Origin: an uncultured Campylobacter sp. | Lineage (GTDB): Bacteria > Campylobacterota > Campylobacteria > Campylobacterales > Campylobacteraceae | Reading direction: 5' to 3' | NCBI GenBank assembly: GCA_937965895.1 | Contig: CALCKS010000084.1 | Location: 1 to 47,321 of the forward strand | Length of the DNA stretch: 47,321 nucleotides | Shown here: piece after piece, positions 45,260 to 47,321 of the stretch | Layout: every line of letters begins with the position of its first letter | Numbering within the stretch: position 1 is the stretch's first letter | The notes under the pieces: model-generated | What the model saw: only the letters and a program-made list of their open reading frames with translations | What the model was told of the DNA's origin: nothing | The model's database searches: none | Program-made: the position numbers and the translations under genes

Positions 45260-46016
45260 TCCGAATTTATGCCCTATCGTCCTAACTGCGCCAACCTGCC
45301 AGCAAAGACAAGACGAACTGCTAGAAAAAATCGCCGCAGCACCCAGAAATTCCATCATCTTAGCCAGCGAGCTGTGCGTGAGCGGGTATGATTTCGACGG
45401 ATTTTTTAGCGGCGCAAACCGTGCTATGCTAGGCGGCTCGATCGGCAGCTTTGACGCCATACTTTTTGAAGCGTTGCAAGAAGCGCTAAGTCCAGATAAA
45501 TTTCTCGGGCTCACGCACCTAACAAGCCTAAACCGCGCCAAAGGGCTTGGGCAAATTTCAATCACGCAGGCGCAAAAAAACGAAATTTACAACGAATTTA
45601 TCCTACTAAATAGCCAAAACGTCTTTTACACGCAAAATAAATCAAAGCTTTTTCGCCCAAATTTAGAGCACGAAATTTTCGCCGCTGGAGACGAGTCTGC
45701 GATAAAGCCTTTTGATTTTAAAGGGCTAAAAATCGGCGTTCTCGTTTGCTTTGAGCTTAGATTTGCCCAGCTTTGGGCACAGCTAAAAGGTTGCGACGTC
45801 ATCCTGGTGCCAGCGATGTGGGGCAAGGCGCGAGAGGACGCATATCTTACGCTTTGCAAGGCTCTAGCGCTTGCTAACAGCTGCTACGTCGTAGCCGCAA
45901 GTTCGCTTGATTTAGAGTTTTCTGGCGTGTTTTTGCCAAGCGGCGAATTTGCGAAAGAGGCTAAATTTGATCAAAATCTAATCCTTGAAATCAAACGAAA
46001 TTTGGGGCTTTTATGA
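45246..46016 (+). CDS. Nitrilase-superfamily carbon-nitrogen hydrolase
   Basis: 256 aa. The catalytic triad is visible: Glu in ILASELCVSG, Lys in YTQNKSKLFRPN, and Cys in IGVLVCFELRF. Cleaves a C-N bond of an amide, nitrile or carbamoyl compound; the substrate is not predictable. The start is TTG at 45246, with AGGAAG seven bases upstream and inside the end of nrdB; no in-frame ATG is near. Ends with a four-base overlap (ATGA) with pcm. Linkage to nrdB and pcm suggests damage or metabolite repair, but only weakly. Confidence 0.88.
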   Translation: MTTFSPNLCPIVLTAPTCQQRQDELLEKIAAAPRNSIILASELCVSGYDFDGFFSGANRAMLGGSIGSFDAILFEALQEALSPDKFLGLTHLTSLNRAKGLGQISITQAQKNEIYNEFILLNSQNVFYTQNKSKLFRPNLEHEIFAAGDESAIKPFDFKGLKIGVLVCFELRFAQLWAQLKGCDVILVPAMWGKAREDAYLTLCKALALANSCYVVAASSLDLEFSGVFLPSGEFAKEAKFDQNLILEIKRNLGLL

Positions 46017-46645
46017 CCGCTCTTGAAAAATCAAAATGCCTTGCTATGGCCGACGAGATCGGCGATATACTTACTCTAACGCCACCGCTTTATAAGGCTC
46101 TTTGTAACACTCCGCGCGAGATCTTTGCACCCGTCACGCGCCACGCGTACAGCCTAGACGCCCAGCCAATCGGCGGCAATCAATGGATCAGCTCGCCACT
46201 CACGGTCGCCAAAATGACGCTGGCGCTTGAGGCCGAAGATATCGACAACGCCCTAGAGATCGGCTGCGGTAGCGGCTATCAGGCGGCGATTTTGTCGCAT
46301 TTGGCGCACAGGGTTTTTAGCGTCGAGCGTATAGAAAAGCTCGCGAGCGAAGCCAAAAAACGCTTTGAGGCGCTTAAAATCCACAACGTTCACGTGCGAT
46401 TTGATGACGGAAACGTTGGTTGGAAAAGCTATGCGCCATACGACAGGATCTTGCTTTCGGCCGCAGCGCAGCAGGTGCCGCAGACGCTTTTTAATCAGTT
46501 AAAAAACGGCGGCATTTTAGTAGCTCCTATCAAAAAAGACGGAAAACAGTTTATCGTCAAATTTAAAAAAGACGCTCGCGGCGAGATAACGCAAAAAGCG
46601 CTTGATGAGTGCTTATTTGTGCCGCTTTTGGGCGGGATAGAGTAG
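46013..46645 (+). CDS. pcm: Protein-L-isoaspartate O-methyltransferase
   Basis: 210 aa. Methylates abnormal L-isoaspartyl residues of aged proteins with S-adenosylmethionine so that they can revert. SAM motif EIGCGSGYQAAILS, with RVFSVERIEKLA after it; the substrate-side block HAYSLDAQPIGGNQWISSPLTVAKMT is the family signature. ATG overlaps the hydrolase stop. Last of the nrdB-hydrolase-pcm unit. Confidence 0.95.
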   Translation: MTALEKSKCLAMADEIGDILTLTPPLYKALCNTPREIFAPVTRHAYSLDAQPIGGNQWISSPLTVAKMTLALEAEDIDNALEIGCGSGYQAAILSHLAHRVFSVERIEKLASEAKKRFEALKIHNVHVRFDDGNVGWKSYAPYDRILLSAAAQQVPQTLFNQLKNGGILVAPIKKDGKQFIVKFKKDARGEITQKALDECLFVPLLGGIE

Positions 46646-46750
46646 CGCGGACCGTCAAATTTGACGCCGTTATTTTATGAACTCCGCTTTAAATTTGACT
46701 ATGCAAACCCGCTCGCCGCGAAATTTAGCCATACGTTAAACCTAAAACTG

Positions 46751-46756
46751 TATAAT
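46751..46756 (+). promoter_or_regulatory. -10 box of the small orphan gene
   Basis: Perfect TATAAT 31 bases before the start codon at 46788; start expected near 46763. Confidence 0.6.
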
Positions 46757-46787
46757 CGTCATACAAATTCTTAACAAAGGAGCTAAA

Positions 46788-47006
46788 ATGGCAACAGATC
46801 GCGAGTTGGTTAATTTCTCAGAGGAACACGAGCTAAACACGGTGCTAGCAAGACACGGCAAGGCCCAAAGTATCGCAAACCGCGAGGTGCTTTGCGAGCT
46901 CGGTAAAGAGTGCAAGGAAAAACTAGGCAAAAGAGTGCTAACGCAAGATGAATTTGACGAGTTTTTAAAACCCGTTTTAAATCGCTTGGAGAATAAAAGA
47001 GCTTAA
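46788..47006 (+). CDS. Small protein of unknown function
   Basis: 72 aa, charged, predicted helical, no signal or membrane part. It contains two cysteines, in CELGKECKEKLGKR. Good ribosome binding site AAAGGAG and a perfect -10 box make it a credible gene. It has its own promoter and ends inside a hairpin, so it is a single-gene unit. No family recognised. Confidence 0.75.
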   Translation: MATDRELVNFSEEHELNTVLARHGKAQSIANREVLCELGKECKEKLGKRVLTQDEFDEFLKPVLNRLENKRA

Positions 47007-47032
47007 ATTTCGGGGGACTTTCCCCGAAATTT
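47005..47032 (+). terminator. Hairpin over the stop codon of the small gene
   Basis: Perfect 11-bp stem, 47005-47015 with 47022-47032, 6-base loop; the stem starts with two bases of the TAA stop. There is no T-run after it, so termination may be weak. Confidence 0.55.
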
Positions 47033-47272
47033 CTATCCAAATTTCCCGCTTTTTAAATACTTATACTATTCTCTCGTTTTTAAATTTACATTCTCAAAAT
47101 TTAACTTCAAATTTGATCGCCAAGCGGCAAAAACACGCGCAAATTTACAAACTCAAAAACCGGCAAGAGCCATAAAAGCCTGGCGCGTCAAATTTGACGT
47201 TAGCATAAATTCGGAGCGGCTTAAAAACAAAGCACAAAACTAAAACCGCACCGAATTTAACCGAGCTACGCC

Positions 47273-47320
47273 CTAAAAATGCACCTTAAATTTCGCCCAA
47301 AAGCTTCTGCCCGGCTCATA
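47273..47320 (-). CDS. C-terminal end of a TonB-dependent receptor, cut by the window
   Basis: Read on the minus strand from the window edge, codons give YEPGRSFWAKFKVHF and a TAG stop at 47273-47275. This EPGRSFWAKF tail with a terminal Phe is the usual last beta-strand of TonB-dependent receptors. Only 15 residues are present, and the 5' part lies outside the window. This would be the third such receptor in 20 kb. The 240 bases to its left hold nothing recognisable. Confidence 0.65.
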   Translation of the reverse strand, partial: YEPGRSFWAKFKVHF

Positions 47321-47321
47321 A

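Noticed and set aside
47012..47016. G5 run as a phase-variation tract
   Set aside because: Too short and part of a hairpin stem after the stop codon of a gene.

Overview
The window looks like the chromosome of a Campylobacter of the higher-GC oral group (C. showae / C. rectus type). I infer this from two gene blocks that match known Campylobacter synteny (aroC-rnc-rnhA-TPR protein with divergent dnaG; fliK-flgD-flgE), from the abundant AAATTTG/AAATTTAA words, and from a sigma54 promoter of the Campylobacter flagellar kind. No rRNA, tRNA, insertion sequence or prophage was seen.

Layout. 1-7.6 kb is housekeeping: rnhB, a decayed gene, aroC-rnc-rnhA-TPR/zinc-ribbon protein on the minus strand, and dnaG plus a PP-loop ATPase on the plus strand. 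7.8-19.4 kb is a complete type I-B CRISPR-Cas locus: an unknown winged-helix-like gene, an array of 33 repeats and 32 spacers, a leader with a decayed small gene, then (all minus strand) cas6, cas8b, cas7, cas5, cas3, cas4, cas2, cas1. The array is read in the same direction as the cas genes, leader on the cas1 side. The effector cassette cas8b-cas7-cas5-cas3 is visibly AT-richer than cas6 and the adaptation genes. It starts from its own consensus promoter, and cas2 lies before cas1, the reverse of the usual order.

19.5-28 kb holds a MalY/PatB-type lyase, a likely small RNA, moaC with a DUF493 gene, and several accessory genes of unknown function: a long helical protein, a DUF4299-like protein, a frameshifted lipoprotein, a Sel1-repeat protein, a membrane protein, a DUF3137-like protein and LemA. 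28-29 kb is a long stretch without genes.

29-40 kb is metal and iron uptake: a TonB-dependent receptor, two periplasmic heavy-metal-associated (HMA) domain proteins, the GTPase TypA/BipA, and a compact ferric-siderophore operon (ATPase, binding protein, FhuB-like double permease, TonB receptor). 40-44 kb is the flagellar hook cluster fliK-flgD-flgE behind a sigma54 promoter. 44-47 kb carries nrdB, a nitrilase-family hydrolase, pcm and a small orphan gene. The last bases are the C-terminal tail of another TonB-dependent receptor on the minus strand.

The features most worth a second look are the predicted sRNA at about 20750-20810 (an anti-Shine-Dalgarno-like loop and a C-rich terminator loop), the mosaic build of the cas locus, and the array-flanking winged-helix gene with an inverted repeat across its own start.
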